This document shows, piece by piece, positions 44,401 through 56,400 of a stretch of DNA of 64,000 nt. The translations under genes and the position numbers were made by a program. Positions within the stretch are counted from its first letter, which is position 1, and every line of letters starts with the position of its first letter. The notes beneath the pieces are model-generated. The model worked only from the letters and a program-made list of their open reading frames with translations. It ran no database searches and was not told where the DNA came from. The DNA is from Limnomonas spitsbergensis (Eukaryota; Chlorophyta; Chlorophyceae; Chlamydomonadales), in NCBI GenBank assembly GCA_037349105.1, contig JAYJMM010000086.1, positions 1,051,501 through 1,115,500 of the forward strand, in the 5' to 3' direction.

Positions 44401-47400
44401 GCAGGCATGGAATACAGGGGAAATTTATCAGCCTGGCACGCCTTTGTGTGTCAGGAGCAGGGTTTTGCAATACCCTTTCCCAATTTTCTGCCCGGGAACG
44501 GTCCGGCCTGTAATTCCCGACGCTGGTGGTGGGGGGGGGGGGGCACACGCAGGGAATGTAAGTGCGGGCAGGTTTGGTTTGTGCTGTGTCTAGTTTTGCA
44601 CGTGCACCGGTGTCCGACCTCCTTTAGCAGGCCAATGATGGCCACCACTGGGGCGATGGGGACCAAACCTTCACAAGTTTTGTTCCGTGCTCTGGCTGGT
44701 TTGTAAGTGTTTTTGGTTGCGGCATCCCTGCTACGTACACTTTCCTGCCACTTCCTCTTCCTCCTAACCCCTAAACCCTGCTGCCCCCCTTGCTGCACAG
44801 GGGGGCCGTTTCCATGGAACCTAGTTTATAACCTAAACTCTATACCATTAAACCTTAAATCGGAACCCTACCCCCCACCCCTGCTGCACAGGGAGACCGC
44901 TTCCATGAGGCCTGCAGCATCAATACAGGGCTCCTCGCCCTGGGTAATGTGAGTTTCCGCCTGGGTTACACGCTTTAGATAATCATCGGGATTGCTAGGT
45001 GCCCTGGGGCCCGCCTGCGGCCCTACACCAACGGTGTAGGAGGGCTGCTGTGCGGGATGTTTTTCTCCGCTAGGGCTGGATTACGTAACCAAACCTAACA
45101 GCACGATTTCCTTCGCTGGGCACTGAGAGCCGCAGTCTGGGGCTGTGCAGCCTGATCTCATCTATTTCTTAGCAGGGAGCTCACTGGGTTGTAATTATTT
45201 GCCTGTGTCTCAGAGCAATGTTTAGTAGAAAGGCAGCTGAAGACCTGATGGGGGCGGGCAGTGATATAGAATACGAGCACATGTCAAAAGTGATTATATG
45301 TTACACTGATATGTCATGCACTCACATTAACACCTACTCATACACACATGTGGGTGTTTCATGTGTAGGGGTCGGCGGCACATAAGCTTGTATGCCAAAA
45401 TACGATATACAAGCTTATGTAAGCTCATACATGTCGAAAAAAAAGTAATGAGTCACGTGTGACACGTCATGTGGGACAAGCCTGCCGCAAGGCATGCTGG
45501 CAGGGTTGGGGCTGGAGGCAACCAAATTAAAAGAGGCCTGGTGGGGCCTGCGGGCTTCCAACAGAAAATGTGCGAGCTGGGACCTGGGGGCATCCGAAAG
45601 CACGCTCTTGACGAAGAAAGTCTTTGTTAGATGCCTTTGCAGGCTGGAGAGTGAGACGGGGCTCCAAGCTCTTGGCTCCGGGCGCTTTGGAGCTCAAGGT
45701 GTCCCTCCTCCTCTTACAGGAAAATCCAGCCCCACATTTCCTGACATCCAGCTATAATATTTTGCCCCCCCTGCCGGTATTTACTTGTGATGGTTAATTG
45801 TCTAAACCCTACACTCCCACCGGGGAAAACTGGCATGGTTCATTTTGTTTCACATATCGTAACTCTCAACTCCGTCGCTCCCCTCTTGGTCTCCACGGAT
45901 GCAAATTTGTCTGGATTGAATTTCTTAACCCTTCAACTAATTTGCTCGCTTACTTATCCCTTACTCCCCACATGTGAAAACTGTTAGGTATGAAATAGCT
46001 GAACACTAGACTCCGTTGCTCCCCCCTTGCTCTCCGCAGGTGATCGAGGCCCTGGCCACACCCCACCGCTCCCATGTCCCGTATCGCGACCACAAGCTCA
46101 CTCGCATCCTGCGCCATGCCCTGGTGAGCTGTCGTGATTCACGCTTGTGTGAAGAAGAGCAAGGTCCTGATTCGTCCTGTCCCTACATTGAACCCGGCCC
46201 TGGTGAGCTGTCATGATTCACGCTTGTGTGAACTCGAGCAAGGTCCTGATTGGTCCTATCCCTGCATTGAACCCTACCCTGGTGAGCTGTCATGATACAC
46301 GTTTGTGTGAACTCGAGCAGGGTCCTGATTGGTCCTATCCCTACATTGAACCCTACCCTGGTGAGCTGTCATGATTCACGCTTGTGTGAACTCGAGCAGG
46401 GTCCTGATTGGTCCTGTCCCTACATAGAACCCTACCCTGGCGAGCTGTCATGATTCACGTTTGTGTGAAGAAGAGCAAGGTCCTGATTGGTCCTGTCCCT
46501 ACATTGATCCCTATCCTGGTGAGCTGTCATGCAATGCACGCTCCTAATGAATAACACGAGTGCGTGATTACTTTACTTCCTACATGGATTCAAAACCCTG
46601 CTCAAAAATAACAAAAAATGTCACGCCTTGGTGAGTGGTGACAATCTAATCCATCATGAAAAGCAGCCAAAGACGTTTAAGAGAGTAACCCCAAATCCTC
46701 AACCCCTAACCCCAATTGACACCCGTTTCCCCCCCCCCACTGCGCAATCCTCATCTTGCTCACCCACTTTCCATCCACCCACAACACCCCTCTCGCTTAC
46801 CCACAGTATTCCCCCTCACCCCATGTTCCCTTGCCAAGGGAGGCAACAGCCGCACGCTGATGCTCGCCTGCCTGAGCCCAGCTGACGTTGACCTGGCAGA
46901 GTCGCTCAACACACTCAGGTGATGGGGATGAGGAGGAGGAGGATGCCAGGGTGACGAGGAAGAAGGATAGGGATGAACATGATAATTTAGGTTTGTGTGC
47001 ACTACTTAGGGTAAAGGTTTGTAACCTCAATTCAGGTGAAGGGTTTTCGAAACCTGAACTTGAAGTCTAGACCCTGACTGCCATACCGTTGTGTGCAAGT
47101 CCCAGCCATCACGATGCCCTACCATGCTTGGCGCCTCACATGGATTTCCTATCGCGTCCCTCCTTCCCCGCAGGTATGCCACGCGCGCCCGCCTGATCAA
47201 GAACACACCGATGCAGAACGCCTTGATCAAGAAGGCCGGCGCCGCTGCGATCGCTGCACTGACCAACGAGAACATGGCGCTCAGGAGCCAGCTGGAGGCG
47301 CTGCGTCTGGATCTGGAGCAGCGTAAGGAGCGGGATGAGCGTGAGCGCGATGGCCGGCGCGAGCGCAGTGCAGCGGAAGCAGCCGCAGCCTGCAAGAAGG

Positions 47401-50400
47401 TGCAGCAGCCTGAGGCTGACTTGCCGCGGAGCGTCGAGGCGGCGCAGCACGAGTATGAGAAGGAGCGGGAACTCGCGCAGCGCGAGCATGAACGAAAACT
47501 GGCGCTGGCGGACTCCCGGCTGGCGGCGGCGATGGTGCGGATCGAGGCGCTCGAGGATGAGCTGCTTGCGACGCAGACAGACCTCGATGCCGAGAGAGGC
47601 CGCGCAGCGGCGGCGGATGCGCGCGGCTCGGCGCTGACGGCGCGGCTGGTGAGTCGCTGGAGGATTTGTGTCGTTACTGTGGCGGTGTCTACCAGCATGC
47701 ACCCAAAATCCTTTTGTGAAAGTGCGAGGCAGAAAAACAGGGGGGGTGGGGGGGAGCTGGGCATGCGCCGCATGTGCATGGGGCAGCCCATTCTGGAGCA
47801 GCCCATGCACACACAGCCCATGTGAAAAGAGCCATGCTGCTGCATGGAGCCTATTTACATGAAGTCCATGTTGGGATTTTCTACAGGAGCCTACATGCAG
47901 CCCGGGAAGAAACGCACGTTGCTTAGAAACTTCGATTGATCTATATGACTTCGACATCATTCGCTAGCTGGGAGGCAGACACAGGCATTGCCCAGTCGAC
48001 GCTTTTGACGACGCTTACATTCGACAATACTGCTCTTCCAAAGCTCCTCACCAGAGGAGCAGAATCAATCGTCAAACTTGGTTTCCTTGTCGAGGAGCAT
48101 AAGTTTGGAACTCGAATACGCTTCGGCGTTTCCCCTCGTTCCCTCTTTTAGGCGCTTTATCCCTCGATATGACGATATCATACTCAGGTACATCATTCAC
48201 TGATGCTGCCTACGAAATTTGATTGTTTGCTGACGTATGCATCATGCAGCTTAGACTCTCAGAGAGGCTCTGGCTCAAACAGTCGCGTCTCGTGCTCTGA
48301 TGACGCTGCGCCAATCTGCGACGTTCTGCAGTGTTGCTGTGTCACAGCATAGAAAAGAAAAGAAAACGCCGATGCGGCGTGGATTTTGGGAAGTACAGGT
48401 TGACGAGACGCCCAAGCCCCGGTCTGTATACCCTTAAAGGGAGAAAGGGGCTATGGCGGGTCAGTGAGAACAGGGGGAGATGCTGGACGGCAGTCGGGTG
48501 GACTGTTTTCAAGGTAACGGCGAAGTCGATGAATGGAATAGGCAGATTGGACAGTGTGAACTGCTAGTTGTTTGAGCAGTGGGGGGACGTTGAAGGGTGT
48601 GATACCAAGGACTGGAAAGAGGTGCATGATATCTTTATAGAAAATGCCAGAGCAACCAATGATGACGAGGTGAACATAGGGGTAGAGGATGTCTTTAGCA
48701 GGGGGGGGTAACAGATATGTATGAGGGTGGGGGGCAGGAATGTGGAGAGGGTCTAAAACAGGTGTAGTGAGGTTCCATCCTGCGGAGCGAAGCAATTGTA
48801 CTAACTGTGCATGTTGTGTGGATTTGTGGGACAGGCAGAATTGTAGATTGGAGGTAAACCCGAGCTCAATAACATGGATGGTACAACGGTGTTGGAGGTC
48901 AAGAAGGAAGGCAGGGTCGGCAAGCCGGGCGGGAGGATAACTGTGGAGATCGGCAATGGTAAGGCCTTCAATTAAGAGGAGATCAGGACGAAGGCGGCAG
49001 AGTGTGGCAGGGGGGACAGCGGGAAGCATCCATTGCGGGATACGGGTGTCATAGACTCCTGGTGGGAGGGATGTAGCGGGTGTGGCATCCATAATTGTGA
49101 ACATTCCACTCTTTGTGCCTCGGTGGAGGGAACGTTGGATGAGGCAGAGGGCCTTGTTGTGTCGGGAGATATAAGAGGCCTGCATACGGGGATGCCTGCA
49201 TCTTCCAAACATGTGTCCCTGTGTGTCAGAAGTAGCGTCAGGTGGGCCAGTAGGAGGTGGTGTACATATGGGGCAAAGGCCATCGGTAAACGAGCGCACT
49301 GTTGTTTTGTAGGGAATACGGAAGAGAAGTGCCCGTTTAGCTGTCCATAAGAGGTTGGCTCGCATACGGAGGATGCATCGCTTCAGAGAAAAGTGGCAAG
49401 CAGAAGACTGCCACATGTGATTGTTATACAAGGGTAAAGAGTGGGCATTTTCTTCGATTATGCGGGTATAAGTAGCACAAGATATGGTGGTGTCACCGTC
49501 CGTAACGTGAGGGCAAGAAGAGTGAAGGTGTGCCTTGATAGAGGAGGTGAGGTCAGAAGTGAACCAAGGGGTGTCGTTTGAATCCGTTTGAGTATCGTCT
49601 TGGGGTAGGCAAGGCCAAGCTGGGAGGGAAGCCATGTACTGGTTGTTGATATGGGAAAGGTTAAATGTACAAGTGCTGGGTGCGTCCAAGGCTCGTGTTG
49701 CCCCAATGTCAGCAAGTTCATTGCCGATAATACCAATATGTGATTTCACCTTCTGGATGAGCGTTGGTAGGCCTATGTTGGCCCGTGAAAGGAGTAGGCG
49801 GCGGATGGCCAGGAGAAGCGGTGCATGCTTGTCCTCAAGGAGATCATGCGGGTAAAAGACAGCTTTCTGTATGAGGTAAATGCTGCAAAGACTGTCAGTG
49901 AAGATAGTAAGGGAAGGGGCAATGGTCAAGGCGGGGCCAGAAGGTGTATGGGCATGATCGAGGGCTGCATGAATGCCTCCAAGTTCAGCCCTGGTGATAG
50001 TGTTCGTTTCACATTTTCCAGTAGGGTTGACCGTATGGGTGGAGCCATCGACAGTGAAGTAAAAGGCAGCCCCTATCAAGTTATTGCCGGCGTCATCCTG
50101 TATACAAGCTCCGTCTGTGTAGTATGCCGGAAGCAACGGCCAAGCAAGTGGATAGGTAGGGGGGTAGAGAGATCGGAGTTCATCGAAAAGGATAAGGGGG
50201 AAAGTGAGTGGGGCAAGTGGGAGAGGGGTAGGCGGGGTAGTGTGCGTGTGTAGGTGGGAGGCTACAGAGAATCCAGCGGGGTGTTGCCATTTCGCATGCG
50301 AACCGGGAAGTTGGGATTGGCGCCGGGTGGGTGGGTGTGGACGGTGGGCAGGTGTGGTGCCAGGTGGGTGTCCATGTCCAGATAGTGTGTGCACATTGGA

Positions 50401-53400
50401 ATCGACTGGAGCAGTGGGAGGTGGGTCAGGGTAGAAGCGAGCGAGGCCCTCTGTGTTACCAATGACAAGAAGTTGTAGTGGCCATTTGGGAGTGCCGTAT
50501 GTTGGTTGGGTTGCTGTGTAGATGTGTGCCAAGTGGTCCGGGGCTGAAAAGCGAAAGTTGGGGTCGGTATGAAGAGTCAGAACATGAACCATATTGGCAT
50601 GGGAGGTCCAATTCATGAAAGATGAGTTCTTCCAAACTGGGGTAAGGATAATAGTGCATGTGGGTACCGTAGTCATGCTGGCGGATGAGACGGCCCAACG
50701 GATTGCCTTTGTGATTGTTTTCATCTTGAAGTCTGGATGAACGAACGAGCTGCCGGTCCAAGGTGTGGAGTATGCATTATGGAGAGCCCCAAAAAGACAA
50801 TCGTGATGGTGGGTGGTATAGTATGTGCGTGCATGGTAGGAGACGTCGAGAGGAGATGCAAAACGGTGGAGATGGGTGGACATGTTATCTGAGAGCACTT
50901 GCATCATGGGTTCCGGGAGACACCAAGTCGTGTTAGGCGCGGTTCCTGTTTTGTGCTTGGTATGAATGGGGTATCGGGCAAGAAGGGAAGCAAGATCTTG
51001 CTCGAAGGAACCCTCAGAGTGGGCGAGGTGTAGGGCAGGAAGGGTAAGTTTCGTATGATCATATGAGCATATGAGCATATGTTGACGACTCGACATGTCA
51101 CAATCTTGTGTATACTTCATTTGATGTCCGTACCTAATGTCGACATTTGGGAGATGCCGAGATGCCGACAGAAGTACAATGCGTGGTATCAACGGCAGAC
51201 CACATGTACTCGCATATCAGCGTTTGCGCTCGCGTCGCTTTCACGTTGCGGGAACAAATCAACAGATTACACGCTGGTCCCAGCTCGAAGCAATCAGTAA
51301 CCTGCAAATGCCGCCTTTTCAAAACTGAGCCGCGTCGCGCGCGGAGTAGTCATGTAGGGGTGCAGCACCACCCAATCGCATACGCTAGAGCATCGAGTGG
51401 CTGTCGCCATTCTAAGCAGGAGAGTCCAAGTAGCTTGCTGCAAAAGCCTACATTTACATCGGCCAACGCTGGATTGGCCCTCACCCGAGTCTCCAACACG
51501 TCCGGAGCCACACACACAAGCTAAACAGTGAAACGGTGTTAATAATAGTGTGTGGATAAGGACACGGATAGTGCCCCAAAAGTGCGTATCCCCCACGTGT
51601 AACGTCTTCTACCCCACGTCCGTAAGTGCGGTCAGTGTCTCACCACCACTGACTCACTACCCTAAATCTTCACCACACACTCACTGCGCTCCCCACCACT
51701 CACTTATTGCCTCCGACCCGGCTCCGCACCAATGTTCACGTACTTCTCTCCCGACCACTCGCTCGCTTTCGCCAGCCCGGCGGCCCCCCGTTAGGTCATG
51801 CCGTGACCAGGGGGTAAGTCAGCACTCCTTGTCGCTAGTTAGGAAAGACACAGCAGTAGACGATTCTCGCACGACGCTAGCTACAATGGACAATCCCCTT
51901 TACGAACACCGTACCCCAGTATGGACAGTATGCTCCTCGGCATGCGAAGGCGCGCTGCCGCTGCTGCTCCCCAGATTTGAAATCGTCATTGACAGCAGTC
52001 CAATGCAGCAAGCAGGCGAAGCCATCTCGAAACCGCATCTTGCTGTCGCGTCGCCTCGATGCAGCAATCAAGACGCTATCGAGATGGATCCAGACTGCAT
52101 CATATTCGCCCGTCCATCCAGACCAGCGCACTATCAATACGATAATTCCCCCGTTTTATCGCCGAAGTCTCCGCCACGGCTGGACATAAAGGAAACACAC
52201 GGACGGACGAAGAAACCGGCTGATCATGATGCAGCAATTATTCCGGTATATAACTTACCCCCATTATTTCGCCCCACACGGCCACACCTCATTGCACAAC
52301 TGTTGCTCGGATCTCACTGCCTCTTAGTCTCTTAGACACTTCTGCTCGCTTCTGCGCTGTGCACAAGTCTACTCAGCCCTCTGCTGTCTCTACCTATGTC
52401 ACTTTCGCACTCTCTCTCTCCTTGCGATGCTCCCCACTCTATCCTTGCTACCTTCCCACTCTCTCCCCCTGAAATGTCCTCCTGCAGCGCGAGGCCCTGG
52501 AGAGCAACTGCCAGCTAGAGGATCAGCTCTATGAGGTCAAGAGGCTAGCTGCAGAGCAGCTTGCGGCAGCAGCAGCAGCTGAGACAGCAGACAATGAGGT
52601 GAGGGGACAGCAGACCACCCTGATGAGGCGTGGGTGTTGTACGGGGAATGTAGTAATTTACAGCAAAAGGGCTTACGGCGCAGTGCTTGTGAGAGGTATC
52701 ATGCACCGTGAATGGTACTAGAATAACAAAAATGTACGATATTACCAACTGAAATCCCCCACCCCTGCACGCTACATCCTCACCCCTGCGTCTCCCCTCC
52801 CCCCCATCCCTTGACTTCAGATGGATGCCCGCAGAGTCCTGTCCGTAGAGGAGCTTCGCGAGTTGCTCAAGTCAAAGGGCGGCGTCACGCAGATGACCGA
52901 GTCCTGGGACCAGATCATTCGACACCGCACACAGCGCCTGCTGGAGCAAGAGGCACTCATGAAGCAGGTTGGTTTTGCAAACAGAAAGGAATAACGTTTT
53001 TTATGTTAAAAGAAAGAAAGGAAGGATATAAAGAATAGTACGCCCCTTCGTCCTAAAATCAGCTTGATTGAAGTCATGAGATTTCAGTTTTCTGTCTTTT
53101 CTTAACTGCCAGAACCAGCATGCAGTTAACATCAAATGCATTAAAGCTGAAGCTCGGCTGGACCAACAAAAAAAACCACCCAATCCACAGGGTCTTGGCC
53201 AGTTTGGCACATGGCAGCCGAAGGAGGGGGCCGCCAACGGCATGATGATGTCCGTCGAGGAGATGGTTGTAGCGCGGAACAGTGGAATGATGATGTCGGT
53301 CGAACAGATGGTCGCGGCACGGACCGCCGGGCAACCGTCGCCCCGGCATCAGAAGGAGGAGAAGGAGGCTCAAGAGCGACAGGCCCTGCACGAGCAGCTG

Positions 53401-56400
53401 CAGCAGCAGCAGCAGCAGGATCTGGACCAGCTGCAGCAACAGCTTCCAGACACTGATCACGCAATGGTTTCGCTGATGGGCGCCGCGTTTGAGGAGTTCA
53501 GCTTGATGAACATGCGCAGCAGCGTCAATGGCGGCGGGGGCGGCGGGGAGCGGGTCAGTAACGCGGGAGGTGGTGCCAGTGGTATGGCCAGGGTCACCAG
53601 CAGCAGCCTGGAGAGGGACATCACTAGGCTGCTACTTGAGGCAACGGCCTCGACGGTGGAGCATCGCAGAGCTGGCGGTGGCGGCGGTGGGCTTGCCCGC
53701 AGCGCGCAGACGCAACTGCCGAGCAGCTGCCGTGCAGGCGGCAGCATGGACGGGCGACAGCGGCTGGCTGTGCGAATGGAGGACTGGGGCCTGCACCAGA
53801 TCATGTCGCCTGCAATGCTGCTGGCAGCGGCCCGGCACCAGGAGGCCACCCCAGGGCAAGCGCCTGGCGCAGGCGCCCGGCCGTCCACTAAGGTCGGTCT
53901 GCTGCGCCGGCGTGCATTGTCGGGGCTGGTTAGCTGCCCGACCGCTGCATCTTCGGGCATCCGCCTGGGGGCCAGGACACGCGGGAACCTGGCGGCAGAA
54001 CCAGCCGCCGGCCTGGACGTGGTCCCGGAGCGGCGATATGAGGATGCTGGATCAGATGTGGAGAATTCTGCGGCTGCGGGGTCAGAGACTGCGGCGGCGG
54101 CGGCGGCCAGCACCCCCCTGGGGCAGCTCCTCAGTGCACTTGACTCGTCGGGGCCGATTGCCGACCGAGCCGCCGCAGCCGAACGCGCGGGGGCCGAGCG
54201 CGAGTTTGGCCGCAAGCGCGAGGCGGCGCTGGAGGCGCGCAGGCGACTAAATGGGCTCGGAGGTGGCTCTGCGCTCGAGTGGGCCGTTGGCTCTTCGGCG
54301 GCGGCGGATAGCACTGAGGACCTTCTGCTGGGGATCACCGGGAAGAAGCCGCTCAACGTTGATAGGTGGGCATGGATCGACATGACCTGACTAGGGTTTG
54401 TTGTGGGCTGCCCCCCCCTGTGGGGTGGGCTGTGGATATGCAACCCCGCTCACAACTATATTGCATGCTGCTTCGGTATGGCTTTAAACATATTTCATGC
54501 TGTGAAAATGCTTATATGCTGCAACGTGTCTACTGCCTTTTGCTCCCACTGACTGTTTGTTCACTTGCTTGCGTGCAGGTGGCTCATGGCGGTTACGCAG
54601 GACTGTGAGCTGCAGGCGTTGATTGAGGTATGAGGGCCAAGGGGCCTGGGGGAGGGGGGATATCAACGGGGGAGACCTCAAGAGACGTGTCGGGGAGGGC
54701 GCTGATCGAGAAAGGAGGGATGTATTGGAAGGGGGGACTTCAATGTAGGGGACATAAAGAACGGAGGGGGAGGAAGGAGGGATGAACAACCATCATGAGG
54801 AGTAGAGCTGGCACTGACTGGCGTTCGCTCAGGAGCTATGATAGCAAAGTGATGGATCTGAATCAGGGAAAGAGTGCAATATAGGTATGGAAGTATGAAG
54901 CAAGGGAATAGTGTGTTGGCATGAGCTGGTTTGTAACTTGCGGAAACTTTGCTTTTTGTTTGCGCCCCAGGTGGAGCGAGCAGCCCGCGCAGACGTCCAG
55001 GTATCCCTCGACGAGCTGCAAGTGGAGGAAGCTCGGAGAACGTTGGAGGAGGATGAAGAGGATGAGGAGGACGAGGACAACGCGGATGGAGACAGCGGCC
55101 TGGAGGCGACGGCGCAGCGCACAGCAGCCCGCCGCAGCGTACGCACGGCCGCGACGGCGGCCGCCGTAACGCGCCGCACCTCGCTGTCGTCTCGCTCCCG
55201 CCAGCACGGCGCGCGGCTCGGCGAGCTGCTGCTGCTGAAGAGCCGCTGCCAGCTGCAGACCGACACAGTGCTGCGCGAGCTGTCTGTGGCGGCGGCGCCC
55301 GCTGACCCGCAGGCCAAGCCCGGCTCGCGGCCGGTGCCTGTCAAGCTAGCACCTGAGATCGTTGCGGGGCTGCTGGTGACGGCCGCCGGGCTGAAGCGAA
55401 CGGTTACGGAGCTTGAGTCCCAGGTGGCGCAGCTGCAGGGACGTGTGGATCTGGGCGAGGTATTTTCAGGAATGTACCGCTCCGAAGCCACGACGCTGGA
55501 GACCCGGTTGGCGCTGCTGACTCAGCACACCCAGGAGCTTGAGGTACGTGCGTGGCCAAGTTACTGATCGAGCCTGGTGAATGGTTGTACTTGGAAACGA
55601 GGGGTTCGAGGGGCTCTGATGTGACGCGTCTATAGGACATGGTAGTGGGCATATCGTTGCATGGATTCAAACTTTGAGGGAAGGACTGGAAAAGAGGCGA
55701 CTCCCCTCAAGACCACCCAGAGGTGATCTGGGATTTGGCCTCCCCAAGGAATACAACCTTCATGACAAGCCTGAAGTATGCGATGGGACCAACTCAGTAA
55801 CCCCAGCCCTCATGCTGGAAGGCTTGCGACTTGGATTTAAGAATGAGCCCCTGTGCACCATCTAAAATTTGGTCCCTATAACCTGAACGTCTAACCCTCT
55901 TGTTTCCCCCGGCAGGCTTCCAACACCAGGCTCGGTGTGCTGGCCGCTCAGCGCCATGAGGCCGTGTCCCTTATGGTCGTCGCACGGATGGCCCTGGTGA
56001 GTGGTCGGGTCTAGGGTTGAGGGTTTAGGCAGAAAAGCAACAAGGGATTAGGGTTTAGCCTAGCCTTAACGCTGGAGATGTGCAACCAAATGCCTGGAAT
56101 CTAGAGCCTGAAACAAAGCCAGGAACAAAGCTTGATGTACAACTGATACAAAGCCAGAAAAACAGATTGACAAAATGAAAATGGAACATTGTACCTGAAA
56201 GGGTGGGGCGAAGGGGGCAACAATGTGGGGGTGGGGGAAAGGGGGCAACAATGTGGCGCCCATTTGTCATCAGAGCTGTATCGCCTTGTCATGTAACCCA
56301 AGTCATGTACCCATTGTTGGACGCATCATATCAGCTGTTGCCTCAATGTTGTCGTTGCTGATGCCTGAAGTCTGCATCATTTCAGCTGCTGTTCCAATGT

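Noticed and set aside
47027..47960. Long minus-strand frames of about 272-274 codons
   Set aside because: They lie opposite kinesin exon 11, whose plus frame continues the motor neck ([11 protein letters not shown]) with proper splice sites.
51550..52335. 261-codon plus-strand frame
   Set aside because: No motif, odd Ser/Pro/His composition, and it lies inside a kinesin intron next to a retroelement fragment; may be chance.
53457..54443. 328-codon minus-strand frame
   Set aside because: Antisense shadow of kinesin exon 14; the plus frame has matching splice phases on both sides.
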